Shown here: piece by piece, positions 7,338 through 14,746 of the stretch
How the letters are laid out: each line of letters starts with the position of its first letter
Position numbering within the stretch: position 1 is the first letter of the stretch
Assembly: GCA_003518745.1 (NCBI GenBank)
Contig: DOYB01000213.1
Span: 1-18,367, forward strand
Length of the DNA stretch: 18,367 nucleotides
Source of the DNA: Selenomonas sp.
GTDB lineage: Bacteria > Bacillota > Negativicutes > Selenomonadales > Selenomonadaceae
Reading direction: 5' to 3'
Notes under the pieces: model-generated
Seen by the model: the letters and a program-made list of their open reading frames with translations, nothing else
Database searches by the model: none
Told to the model about the DNA's origin: nothing
Position numbers and translations under genes: made by a program

Positions 7338-8048
7338 TCACTCCTGAATAGCCGTTTCAATAGCAATCTTGATCATATCCACAAAGGTAGTCTGACGTTC
7401 TTCCGCCGTGCATGCTTCTCCTGTGAGCAAATGGTCGCTGGTAGTAAACAGCGCCATCGCGCGAACATGGAACTGCGCCGCAATGGTATAGAGGGCCGCG
7501 GTTTCCATCTCTACTGCCAGTATTCCATAACGGGTAAGCTTTTCATTATCTATTTCCTCATCGTAGAAGCGATCTACGGAAATGACATTGCCAACCTTCA
7601 CGGGAATATTCATTTTCTTGGCATTTTCCACCGCTTGTGAAAGCAGCCCAAAATCCGCTATGGGAGCAAAGTTGATGGAACCGCCGAATATATTCCGGAT
7701 AATTGAGGAATCCGTTGAAGCAGCCTGAGCTATGACCACATCCTTCAGCTTGACGTCCTTGTGCATCCCGCCGCAGGTTCCCACGCGTATGAGTTTATTT
7801 ACCCCAAACACCTTAATCAATTCATGCACATATATGGAAATCGAGGGAATCCCCATACCCGTGCCCTGAACGGAAACGGGTACTCCCTTGTAGGTTCCGG
7901 TAAAGCCCAGCATATTGCGTATGTTGGTATACTGATGAACATTTTCCATGAAATTTTCCGCTATGAATTTAGCCCTCAAGGGATCTCCCGGCAGCAGGAT
8001 GCGCTCTGCGATCTTACTTTTCTCAGCGGCAATATGCGGTGTTCCCAT
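7338..8048 (-). CDS. deoD: Purine nucleoside phosphorylase, DeoD type
   Basis: A cytosolic hexameric enzyme that splits purine (deoxy)ribonucleosides with phosphate into base and pentose-1-phosphate. The 236-residue protein matches the family length. It begins with MGTPHIAAEK (His5), then LLPGDPLRAKFIA (phosphate-binding Gly/Arg at 21-25), and has RVGTCGG at 88-94. VEMETAALY (179-187) binds the ribose, and TTSDHLLTGE carries the catalytic Asp205 next to His206. The start at 8048 is taken because AAAGGAGAG lies just upstream; an earlier in-frame ATG at 8090 overlaps the previous gene and adds 14 unrelated residues. It follows the small acidic gene by 34 bases in one operon with the EndoU lipoprotein. 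Salvage of purines from degraded nucleic acid is a possible link. Confidence 0.95.
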   Translation of the reverse strand: MGTPHIAAEKSKIAERILLPGDPLRAKFIAENFMENVHQYTNIRNMLGFTGTYKGVPVSVQGTGMGIPSISIYVHELIKVFGVNKLIRVGTCGGMHKDVKLKDVVIAQAASTDSSIIRNIFGGSINFAPIADFGLLSQAVENAKKMNIPVKVGNVISVDRFYDEEIDNEKLTRYGILAVEMETAALYTIAAQFHVRAMALFTTSDHLLTGEACTAEERQTTFVDMIKIAIETAIQE

Positions 8049-8082
8049 AAAAATCTCTCCTTTGCTATTAAGTGCGGATTCA

Positions 8083-8439
8083 TTACTCACAAGTTTCCTT
8101 GAAAGAACGTCTCTTGGCGCACCATTCCCCTATAAGCTCCATAAGTTCCCCCGTATTGACCTCGCAGAAGGGTTCCTCATCTGCCTCATCGTCAAGCATA
8201 TCATAGACACGGGTATTATCAGGGCCGATTTCCAAGCGGCAGATATTGCCCGACAGTTCCTCCAGTTTGCTCTTTCCCGTAAGAACTTTGTCGAAATGCT
8301 CCCTTATCCAATCCTCGAAGTTCCCGACCTCTGAGTATAGAAATGAGCCCAGGATATCGCCGTTCTTCATATCCACCGATACGGCCAAATCCTTTTCTCC
8401 GTTAGACTTCTCGAAAACTATGTATTCCCGTTTTATCAT
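8083..8439 (-). CDS. Small acidic protein, candidate immunity protein to the EndoU nuclease
   Basis: A 118-residue protein without signal peptide or membrane segment, so cytosolic. It is acidic, notably the patch DDEADEE near residue 84, whereas the upstream EndoU domain is lysine-rich. It starts with alternating hydrophobic residues (MIKREYIVFEKSNGEKDLAV), followed by a likely helix (NFEDWIREHFDKVL) and a C-terminal helix (ELMELIGEWCAKRR), a mixed alpha/beta layout typical of immunity proteins. I cannot assign a named family. It begins two bases after the EndoU gene's stop, behind GAGGGG inside that gene's 3' end, so the two are translated as a pair. A small cytosolic acidic protein directly behind a nuclease domain is the classic toxin-immunity arrangement. 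The function is inferred from this. Confidence 0.6.
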   Translation of the reverse strand: MIKREYIVFEKSNGEKDLAVSVDMKNGDILGSFLYSEVGNFEDWIREHFDKVLTGKSKLEELSGNICRLEIGPDNTRVYDMLDDEADEEPFCEVNTGELMELIGEWCAKRRSFKETCE

Positions 8440-8441
8440 CG

Positions 8442-9167
8442 CTATCCCCTCGGAAATGCCGAGATTATCTTCCCCTCCTTGCCTATGTACATTTCAATCT
8501 CCAAGCCCTTTGACGAATTGCCCACATAAGAGTTCTTACTCCCCGGCACGAATACCTTACTGTCAAAGGCTTCATTTATCGCGTCCACGACCTCCTGGGG
8601 GGTCATATCATCGGGAAAGAATGTGGAATATCCCTTGTTGCCCTTCTTCATATTTCCCTGGAGCTTTACCTTGGCCCTGTATACTCCCTGCTTACCTATG
8701 AATTCCTTAGTATCCAGCAGGATTTCCCTATCAGGATTGTCGATTTTTGCATAGTGGCACCCACTTGCCGCGCCATTCTTCACATCCCCTATGAAGATGT
8801 GATTTATAGCCGATTTGGTAAAGTTTTCCGTATGCTTTAGGGATTTAATCACGGTGGGAGCATGAGGTCTGTATGGCTCCCAAAACTTCACAGCGGCCTT
8901 CAGTGAGGCGTTCTTTTCTGCCCTCTTCTTCAGATGATCATATGCCTCAGTAAAGTTCCCCGCGGTTGAAACCCCTTGGGGATCCTTTACATCCTTATAG
9001 TTCTCAAGAAACTGCTCAGTGGCAGATGCCGCCAGCTCAACGCTTTGGCTGCTTGCGGCAGCAGGCGCTTCAGTCTTTTCCCCTGAGGCACAGCCTGCGA
9101 AGGTCGCGGAAAGGAACGCCAAAACCGCGAAAAATCCCACGATTCCGGTCAAAAATCTATGTACCAT
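8442..9167 (-). CDS. Lipoprotein with C-terminal bacterial EndoU ribonuclease domain
   Basis: A 241-residue protein. Residues 1-25 form a lipoprotein signal (hydrophobic GIVGFFAVLAFL, lipobox FAGC, lipidated Cys26), followed by a low-complexity Ala/Ser/Glu linker to about 50 and a helical region to about 115. Residues 120-240 resemble the bacterial EndoU domain found at the C-termini of polymorphic and contact-dependent toxins. They contain INHIFIGDV (His123), GCHY (His138), GVYRAKVKL, a lysine-rich turn before YSTFFPDDMTPQEVVDAI (180-197), and the ending YIGKEGKIISAFP. The two histidines, a lysine (Lys178 or a neighbour) and Ser181/Thr182 fit the EndoU catalytic set, which cleaves RNA leaving 2',3'-cyclic phosphates. 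The ATG at 9167 follows AAGGGGGGTGAT. It heads an operon with a candidate immunity gene. The anchored form is unusual; target RNA and delivery route are unknown. Confidence 0.82.
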   Translation of the reverse strand: MVHRFLTGIVGFFAVLAFLSATFAGCASGEKTEAPAAASSQSVELAASATEQFLENYKDVKDPQGVSTAGNFTEAYDHLKKRAEKNASLKAAVKFWEPYRPHAPTVIKSLKHTENFTKSAINHIFIGDVKNGAASGCHYAKIDNPDREILLDTKEFIGKQGVYRAKVKLQGNMKKGNKGYSTFFPDDMTPQEVVDAINEAFDSKVFVPGSKNSYVGNSSKGLEIEMYIGKEGKIISAFPRG

Positions 9168-9361
9168 TAAATCACCCCCCTTCAGCACAACATGCGGCTA
9201 TACTAATTATCCCACTATCATCCAAAACAATTTCAAGAATAGTTTCAACCCATAATAACATTTTAATTAGACATACCGGAAAATTCAAGCAGGAATACGG
9301 GCTTCAATGTAGAAAGAGTAAAGAGTGTTTGTCTAGAATCCTTAGATTGGAGGAATGAATC
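9168..9361. promoter_or_regulatory. Divergent promoter region between the EndoU operon and the SPFH operon
   Basis: These 194 AT-rich bases separate two oppositely directed operons and must hold both promoters. On the plus strand TAGAAT (9334-9339) is a fair -10 but its -35 is poor. On the minus strand several AT-rich -10-like boxes lie within 50 bases of the EndoU start, and TTGAAA boxes lie further upstream; none can be chosen with confidence. GGAGGA (9349-9354) is the ribosome site of the plus-strand gene. No gene is seen. Confidence 0.45.
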
Positions 9362-10777
9362 ATGGGTTTAATTAAAGCAGCATCAGGAGCAATAGGTGGT
9401 GTTCTTGCCGATCAATGGAAGGAATTTTTCTACTGCGACAGTCTGTCTCAGGATATTTTGGTTGCCAAGGGCCAAAAGAGAACCAGCGCCCGCAGTTCCA
9501 ATACAAGCGGTGAGGATAATATAATATCCAACGGTTCCACTGTTGCCGTAAATCAGGGGCAGTGCATGATCATCGTGGAACAAGGCAAGGTCGTTGACAT
9601 GTGCGCCGAGCCCGGCGAATATACATATGACAAGTCCTCTGAGCCGTCCATTTTCACAGGTGATTTGGAGGAAACCGTCAAACAGGTGTTCCAGAGAATA
9701 GGACATCGCTTCACATACGGCGGAGACACAGGCAAGGATCAGAGAATCTACTTCTTCAACACCAAGGAAATAGTGGGAAATAAATATGGTACCCCAAGCG
9801 CGGTCCCCTTCAGGGTCGTGGACCGAAATGTAGGATTGGATGTGGATATCTCAATCCGCTGCTTTGGTGAATACAGCTACAGAATCAAGAACCCCCTTCT
9901 CTTCTATACGAATGTCTGCGGAAATGTTTCGGACGTGTATGGGCGCAGCGAAATTGACGGCCAGCTAAAAACCGAGCTTATGACCGCGCTGCAGCCCGCC
10001 TTCGCGAAAATTTCCGAGATGGGCATACGTTACAGTGCCCTTCCGGGACACACCACTGAAATCGCAAATGCCCTCAATGAAGTGCTCAGCAAGAAATGGT
10101 CCGAGCTGCGCGGAATCGAAATCGTATCCTTCGGCGTGAACAGTGTCAAGGCCAGCGAAGAAGACGAGCAGATGATCAAGGAGCTCCAGAGAAACGGAGC
10201 ATTTCGCAATCCTACCATGGCCGCGGCTCATCTAGTCGGAGCACAGGCAGACGCCATGCGGACCGCGGCGGCCAACGAAGGTGGTGGTATGGGCGCGGCT
10301 ATGGGCTTTATGGGCATGAATATGGCAGGAAATGCCGGCGGAATGAATGCCCAGAACCTCTTTGCCATGGGGCAGCAGCAACAGCAACAGAATCCCGCGC
10401 CCCAGCAGTCGGCAGCTTCGGGCTGGACCTGCGGATGCGGCCATCAGGGCAACACCGGAAAGTTCTGTGCCAACTGCGGCAAACCGCAGCCACAGCCACA
10501 GGCCGGCGGTACCTGGACCTGCAGTTGCGGAAAATCCGGCAATACCGGAAAATTCTGCGCCGACTGCGGCAAGCCAAAACCGGCCGACGGCTGGATATGC
10601 TCCTCCTGCGGCACCAAAAACCAGGGCAAGTTCTGTCAGCAGTGCGGCAGCAAGAAGCCTGAGGGGGCCGCTTTGTATAAATGCGATAAATGTGGCTGGA
10701 AGCCTGAGGATCCCGCGCATCCGCCAAAATTCTGTCCCCAGTGCGGAGATCCCTTTGATGACAATGACAGGGTGTGA
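9362..10777 (+). CDS. SPFH-domain protein with four C-terminal zinc ribbons (YdjI-like)
   Basis: A 471-residue cytosolic protein of the 'virion core protein'/YdjI group. Residues 1-22 form a small-residue-rich N-terminus. Residues about 25-265 are the SPFH (band 7) domain, which oligomerises on membranes. A Gly/Met-rich stretch (about 305-340) and a Gln run follow. Four zinc-binding modules come next: C357xC/C369xxC, C387xC/C399xxC, C413xxC/C425xxC, and a longer rubredoxin-like C441xxC/C458xxC. The first two have an unusual CxC first half and are clearly duplicates of each other. ATG follows GGAGGA by seven bases. The gene precedes a YdjG-like gene by eight bases; in Bacillus subtilis the related ydjG-ydjH-ydjI genes sit with pspA in an envelope-stress operon. 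No pspA is present here. Role inferred: membrane scaffold. Confidence 0.85.
   Translation: MGLIKAASGAIGGVLADQWKEFFYCDSLSQDILVAKGQKRTSARSSNTSGEDNIISNGSTVAVNQGQCMIIVEQGKVVDMCAEPGEYTYDKSSEPSIFTGDLEETVKQVFQRIGHRFTYGGDTGKDQRIYFFNTKEIVGNKYGTPSAVPFRVVDRNVGLDVDISIRCFGEYSYRIKNPLLFYTNVCGNVSDVYGRSEIDGQLKTELMTALQPAFAKISEMGIRYSALPGHTTEIANALNEVLSKKWSELRGIEIVSFGVNSVKASEEDEQMIKELQRNGAFRNPTMAAAHLVGAQADAMRTAAANEGGGMGAAMGFMGMNMAGNAGGMNAQNLFAMGQQQQQQNPAPQQSAASGWTCGCGHQGNTGKFCANCGKPQPQPQAGGTWTCSCGKSGNTGKFCADCGKPKPADGWICSSCGTKNQGKFCQQCGSKKPEGAALYKCDKCGWKPEDPAHPPKFCPQCGDPFDDNDRV
10424..10570 (+). repeat. Tandem zinc-ribbon coding repeat (two 57-base units)
   Basis: Units at 10424-10480 and 10514-10570 encode the two CxC zinc ribbons of the SPFH protein and agree at about 45 of 57 bases, including the shared GNTGKFCA core. 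They are separated by a Pro/Gln-rich linker. Most differences are at third positions or in the two variable residues after the first cysteines, indicating an internal duplication kept under protein-level selection. Confidence 0.75.
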
Positions 10778-10785
10778 TGTGAATA

Positions 10786-11886
10786 ATGGCAGATACAAGT
10801 GTAAGCTATAAATGTCCAAACTGCAGCGCTCCCCTCCCGTTTCAGCCCGGAGCCGATAAAGCTGTATGCGAATACTGCGGCACAGAGTTCGAAGTCTCCG
10901 TTCTTGAAGAACTCTATCGTCAGGAAGAGGAACGCGCCGCGCAAGCGGCCGCTGAACAGGAAGCAAAGTGGGATACCGAAGCGGTAGGCGGAGAGTGGAC
11001 AGAAGAAGAAGCGGCCATGCTCCGTGTATTCACCTGTTCCTCCTGTGGAGCGGAATTGGTGTGCGACGAAAATACAATGGCAACAGAGTGCTGCTATTGC
11101 GGCAACCCAACCCTGCTGCCCAACCGTTTCGACGGCATGCTGAAGCCGGACTATATCATCCCCTTCAAAAAGACGAAACAGGAGGCTGTTGCCGCCCTTA
11201 AGGAATTTTACAAGGGCAAGCTGCTGCTCCCCAGCGCTTTCACCGCGGGAAACAGGGTTGAGGCGATACAGCCCATGTACGTGCCCTTCTGGCTCTTTGA
11301 CTCAGACGTTGAGGCTCACGCTACCTTCCGCGCCTCCAAAGACCACCGTTACGAAACCTCCGATGAGATTATCACGGAAACCAAAGTCTACGAATGTATC
11401 CGCGGCGGAACCATGGATTTTGAGTTGATTCCGGTGGATGGCAGCGAAAAAATGCAGGATGATTACATGGACAGCATCGAGCCCTTCGACTATGATGAAC
11501 TTGTCCCCTTCCAGGCCACATATCTTGCGGGCAATCTGGCTGACAAGTACGATGTTACCGCGGAGGACTCCGCTGAACGTGCCGACAGTCGTGTCAGAAA
11601 TTCCGCGATTGGTGTATTAGATGCCAGCGTAAGAGACTATGACCGCCGCGAATTGCAGGACAGCGCGGTAATCAAGCGTGAGGGACATGTCCAATACGCG
11701 ATGCTGCCCGTCTGGATCCTGACCACACGCTATGAGGGAAAGCCCTTTACATTCATGATGAATGGGCAGACAGGCAAGGTGGTTGGAAGCCTGCCAATAG
11801 ACAAGATGAAATCCTACCTCTACCCCACTATTTTCACTGCAATTCTGGTTCCCTTGATATTCATTTTAATCCAAGCCCTTATGTAA
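10786..11886 (+). CDS. Double TFIIB-type zinc-ribbon, tail-anchored membrane protein (YdjG-like)
   Basis: A 366-residue protein. Zinc ribbon 1 is C10xxC13/C28xxC31. A charged Glu/Ala-rich helix (about 37-78) leads to zinc ribbon 2, C84xxC87/C102xxC105. A conserved central domain of about 220 residues follows, with LKPDYIIPFKKTKQEAV and QPMYVPFWLFDSD as landmarks. It ends in one membrane helix (YPTIFTAILVPLIFILIQAL, 346-365) right at the C-terminus, so the bulk faces the cytoplasm. The start is eight bases after the SPFH stop with only a weak ribosome site, suggesting translational coupling. The zinc ribbons resemble eukaryotic TFIIB ribbons, but membrane anchoring and the SPFH partner argue for an envelope role rather than transcription. 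Exact function unknown. Confidence 0.85.
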   Translation: MADTSVSYKCPNCSAPLPFQPGADKAVCEYCGTEFEVSVLEELYRQEEERAAQAAAEQEAKWDTEAVGGEWTEEEAAMLRVFTCSSCGAELVCDENTMATECCYCGNPTLLPNRFDGMLKPDYIIPFKKTKQEAVAALKEFYKGKLLLPSAFTAGNRVEAIQPMYVPFWLFDSDVEAHATFRASKDHRYETSDEIITETKVYECIRGGTMDFELIPVDGSEKMQDDYMDSIEPFDYDELVPFQATYLAGNLADKYDVTAEDSAERADSRVRNSAIGVLDASVRDYDRRELQDSAVIKREGHVQYAMLPVWILTTRYEGKPFTFMMNGQTGKVVGSLPIDKMKSYLYPTIFTAILVPLIFILIQALM

Positions 11887-11901
11887 TGGGAGGCGAAGCT
11901 C

Positions 11902-12102
11902 TTGGAAGTATTGATCATCGGTATCGTCGTTACTGTCTTGATATGGATAGGATGCCGTTCCATACTTATCGGACAGATGAGCAATGTCCATTCCGCGTCG
12001 AGCGCGGACGATTATCTTATAAGAGACAGTGTAGACATTACTGAACAAACGGATACATACCTTTACACCGACGTATCCCGTCGGCCAAAGCCTAAAAAAT
12101 AA
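11902..12102 (+). CDS. 66-residue membrane protein resembling the tail of TPM-domain proteins
   Basis: TTG start behind GGGAGG (11888-11893), 15 bases after the YdjG-like gene. Residues 3-18 form one membrane helix (VLIIGIVVTVLIWIG). A cytosolic tail follows: MSNVHSASSADDYLIRDS, then VDITEQTDTYLYTDVSRRP and a basic end (KPKK). This pattern (membrane helix, then YL...S...LT...D.FLY..V.R..KPK) resembles what I recall as the C-terminal tail of clostridial TPM-domain (YgcG/YdjH-like) proteins, which often accompany YdjG/YdjI-like genes. Here the extracytoplasmic TPM domain is missing. There is a start codon and a good ribosome site, so this looks like a gene in its own right, not debris. It occupies the YdjH slot in the cluster. 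Confidence 0.68.
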   Translation: MEVLIIGIVVTVLIWIGCRSILIGQMSNVHSASSADDYLIRDSVDITEQTDTYLYTDVSRRPKPKK

Positions 12103-12137
12103 TAGTTCCCGCAACCACGAAAAAGGAGGATGTTAAA

Positions 12138-13337
<1,200 letters not shown>

Positions 13338-13342
13338 TATTC

Positions 13343-13390
13343 ATCAAAAAAGGAAGTGTGGCTTCAGTTCCGCCGGCTTCCTTTTTTGAT
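13343..13390. terminator. Rho-independent terminator after carboxynorspermidine synthase
   Basis: Perfect 14-base arms, ATCAAAAAAGGAAG (13343-13356) and its complement ending in CTTTTTTGAT (13377-13390), enclose a 20-base loop that can add GGC/GCC pairs. The T-run lies within the right arm. It sits six bases after the stop codon and implies that the decarboxylase is mainly transcribed from its own promoter. Confidence 0.88.
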
Positions 13391-13393
13391 TTC

Positions 13394-13545
13394 ATTTGTA
13401 TAGGCAATGTCGATAACCTAATATCGTTGCCTTGACCACCCCGCCCTACAGGCACCCCTCCACGGGAGGGGAATACCGTAAAATTCCCCTCCTATGGAGG
13501 GGCGGCCCCGAAGGGGACGGGGTGGTTTAGCTTAATTTGCATAGG
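13394..13545. repeat. Palindromic repeat element with flanking direct repeats
   Basis: Outer inverted arms ACCACCCCG (13435-13443) and CGGGGTGGT (13518-13526) enclose nested GC-rich dyads. These are CCCCTCC/GGAGGGG at 13455-13471, the same pair at 13486-13502, and CCCC/GGGG at 13506-13516. A competing longer stem, GGAGGGGAAT (13465-13474) with ATTCCCCTCC (13483-13492), is also possible. The unit codes for nothing and differs in composition from its surroundings. It lies between near-identical 11-base direct repeats, ATTTGTATAGG (13394-13404) and ATTTGCATAGG (13535-13545). It looks like a REP/MITE-type mobile palindrome; the right repeat supplies AGG of the nspC ribosome site. Confidence 0.78.
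13396..13424 (+). promoter_or_regulatory. nspC: Candidate promoter for nspC
   Basis: TTGTAT (13396-13401) and TAATAT (13419-13424) are separated by exactly 17 bases. Each is a partial match (three and four of six). It is the best-placed pair between the terminator and the palindromic element. A transcript would start near 13431 and carry the whole palindromic element as its leader. The spacer and -10 also form an imperfect stem (AGGCAA...TTGCCT, 13402-13432). Confidence 0.35.
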
Positions 13546-13555
13546 AGTCTTTTGT

Positions 13556-14722
13556 ATGGAAAAATGGAATCCGATTTGGATGGAGGTTCCCACCCCATCC
13601 TACGTCATATCCGAACCCCTGCTGAAACACAATCTGGAGCTTCTGGCTTCCCTCCAAAATGAGACCGGAGCAAAGATTCTTCTGGCCCAGAAGTGCTTTT
13701 CCATGTATTCCCTCTATCCCCTGATAGGCAAATATCTTTCGGGAACAACAGCCAGTGGGCTCTTTGAAGCACGTCTCGGCAAAGAGGAAATGGGTAAGGA
13801 AAACCACGTTTTTTCTCCTGCCTATAAACGCGAGGATATGGAGGAAATATCCGAGCTATGTGACCATGTAATCTTCAATTCCCTCCGTCAGCTGGAGGAC
13901 TATGGTCCCATAGTCCGCGGAAAGGGCCATTCCTGTGGACTTCGAATAAACCCTGAGCATTCCACGCAGGAGCATGCTATCTACGATCCATGCAGCCAAG
14001 GCTCCCGCATGGGAGTGACCATCGGCAGTTTCAAAAGAATAATCGAGGAAAAACCCGAACTGCTGGAGCTTTTGGAGGGGCTACACATGCACACCCTTTG
14101 TGAGCAGGGAGCAGAGCCTCTGGCCGAAACCATTGAGGTGATGGAGGAAAACTTTGCCCCATGGCTGCATGAAATGAAATGGCTCAATCTTGGAGGGGGG
14201 CACCACATCACAAAGGAGGGCTATAACCTTCCCTTACTGAAGAAATGTATTCGTCACCTTCAGGAAAAGTATAAGGTAGAGATATATCTTGAGCCCGGGG
14301 AAGCCGTGGCCTTGAACGCCGGCCATCTCGTATCGGAGATATTGGAAATTCAGGAGGCTGAACCGGGGCAGTCCATAAGGAATGTCATTCTGGATACAAG
14401 CGCCGCGTGCCACATGCCCGACGTGATTGAGATGCCCTATCGTCCTCCGGTTTTGGGTTCAGGAGAAGCAGGCGAAAAAAAATATTCCTACCGATTCGGC
14501 GGCCCCACCTGTCTTGCAGGAGATATCATAGGAGAATACTCCTTTGATGAACCGCTAAAAGAAAATACCCGTATTGTCTTTTGCGACATGGCCATATATA
14601 CTATGGTGAAGAACAATACTTTTAACGGCATGCCCCTCCCCCGCATTATCGCTGTAGACGATGCGAACAGGTGGAGGGTAGTCCGTTCCTTTGGTTATGA
14701 GGATTTCAAGAACAGGCTATGA
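13556..14722 (+). CDS. nspC: Carboxynorspermidine decarboxylase
   Basis: This PLP enzyme decarboxylates carboxynorspermidine/carboxyspermidine to norspermidine/spermidine. It is a fold-III decarboxylase related to diaminopimelate decarboxylase. The 388-residue protein shows the PLP lysine in ILLAQKCFSMY (Lys46) and the phosphate-binding GGG in LNLGGGHHITKEGY (213-215). It also has LEPGEAV (245-251), HMPDVIEMPYRPP (286-298), the active-site cysteine in GGPTCLAGD (Cys319) and MAIYTM (Tyr348). Length is normal. The ATG follows AGGAG by about eight bases. It performs the step after the synthase encoded upstream, from which it is separated by a terminator and a palindromic element. pcrA follows after 24 bases. 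Confidence 0.95.
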   Translation: MEKWNPIWMEVPTPSYVISEPLLKHNLELLASLQNETGAKILLAQKCFSMYSLYPLIGKYLSGTTASGLFEARLGKEEMGKENHVFSPAYKREDMEEISELCDHVIFNSLRQLEDYGPIVRGKGHSCGLRINPEHSTQEHAIYDPCSQGSRMGVTIGSFKRIIEEKPELLELLEGLHMHTLCEQGAEPLAETIEVMEENFAPWLHEMKWLNLGGGHHITKEGYNLPLLKKCIRHLQEKYKVEIYLEPGEAVALNAGHLVSEILEIQEAEPGQSIRNVILDTSAACHMPDVIEMPYRPPVLGSGEAGEKKYSYRFGGPTCLAGDIIGEYSFDEPLKENTRIVFCDMAIYTMVKNNTFNGMPLPRIIAVDDANRWRVVRSFGYEDFKNRL

Positions 14723-14746
14723 CATGTATCAGCGGGAGGTAATTTA

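Noticed and set aside
10371..10400. Glutamine-codon run as a phase-variable microsatellite
   Set aside because: The run mixes CAG and CAA codons and is short, so slippage is unlikely, and its three-base period would not shift the frame.
10232..10966. 244-codon antisense frame across the SPFH/zinc-ribbon junction
   Set aside because: It is low-complexity Leu/Ala/Gly-rich translation opposite Gly/Gln/Cys-rich coding sequence, and it spans two real genes.
10786..11886. Archaeal/eukaryotic-type transcription factor acquired by transfer
   Set aside because: The TFIIB-type ribbons are real, but the single C-terminal membrane helix, lack of cyclin-fold repeats and SPFH neighbour place it with YdjG-like membrane proteins.
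13437..13526. CRISPR-like array
   Set aside because: The repeated CCCCTCC units are inverted and form one palindromic unit. There are no regular direct repeats with spacers and no cas genes.
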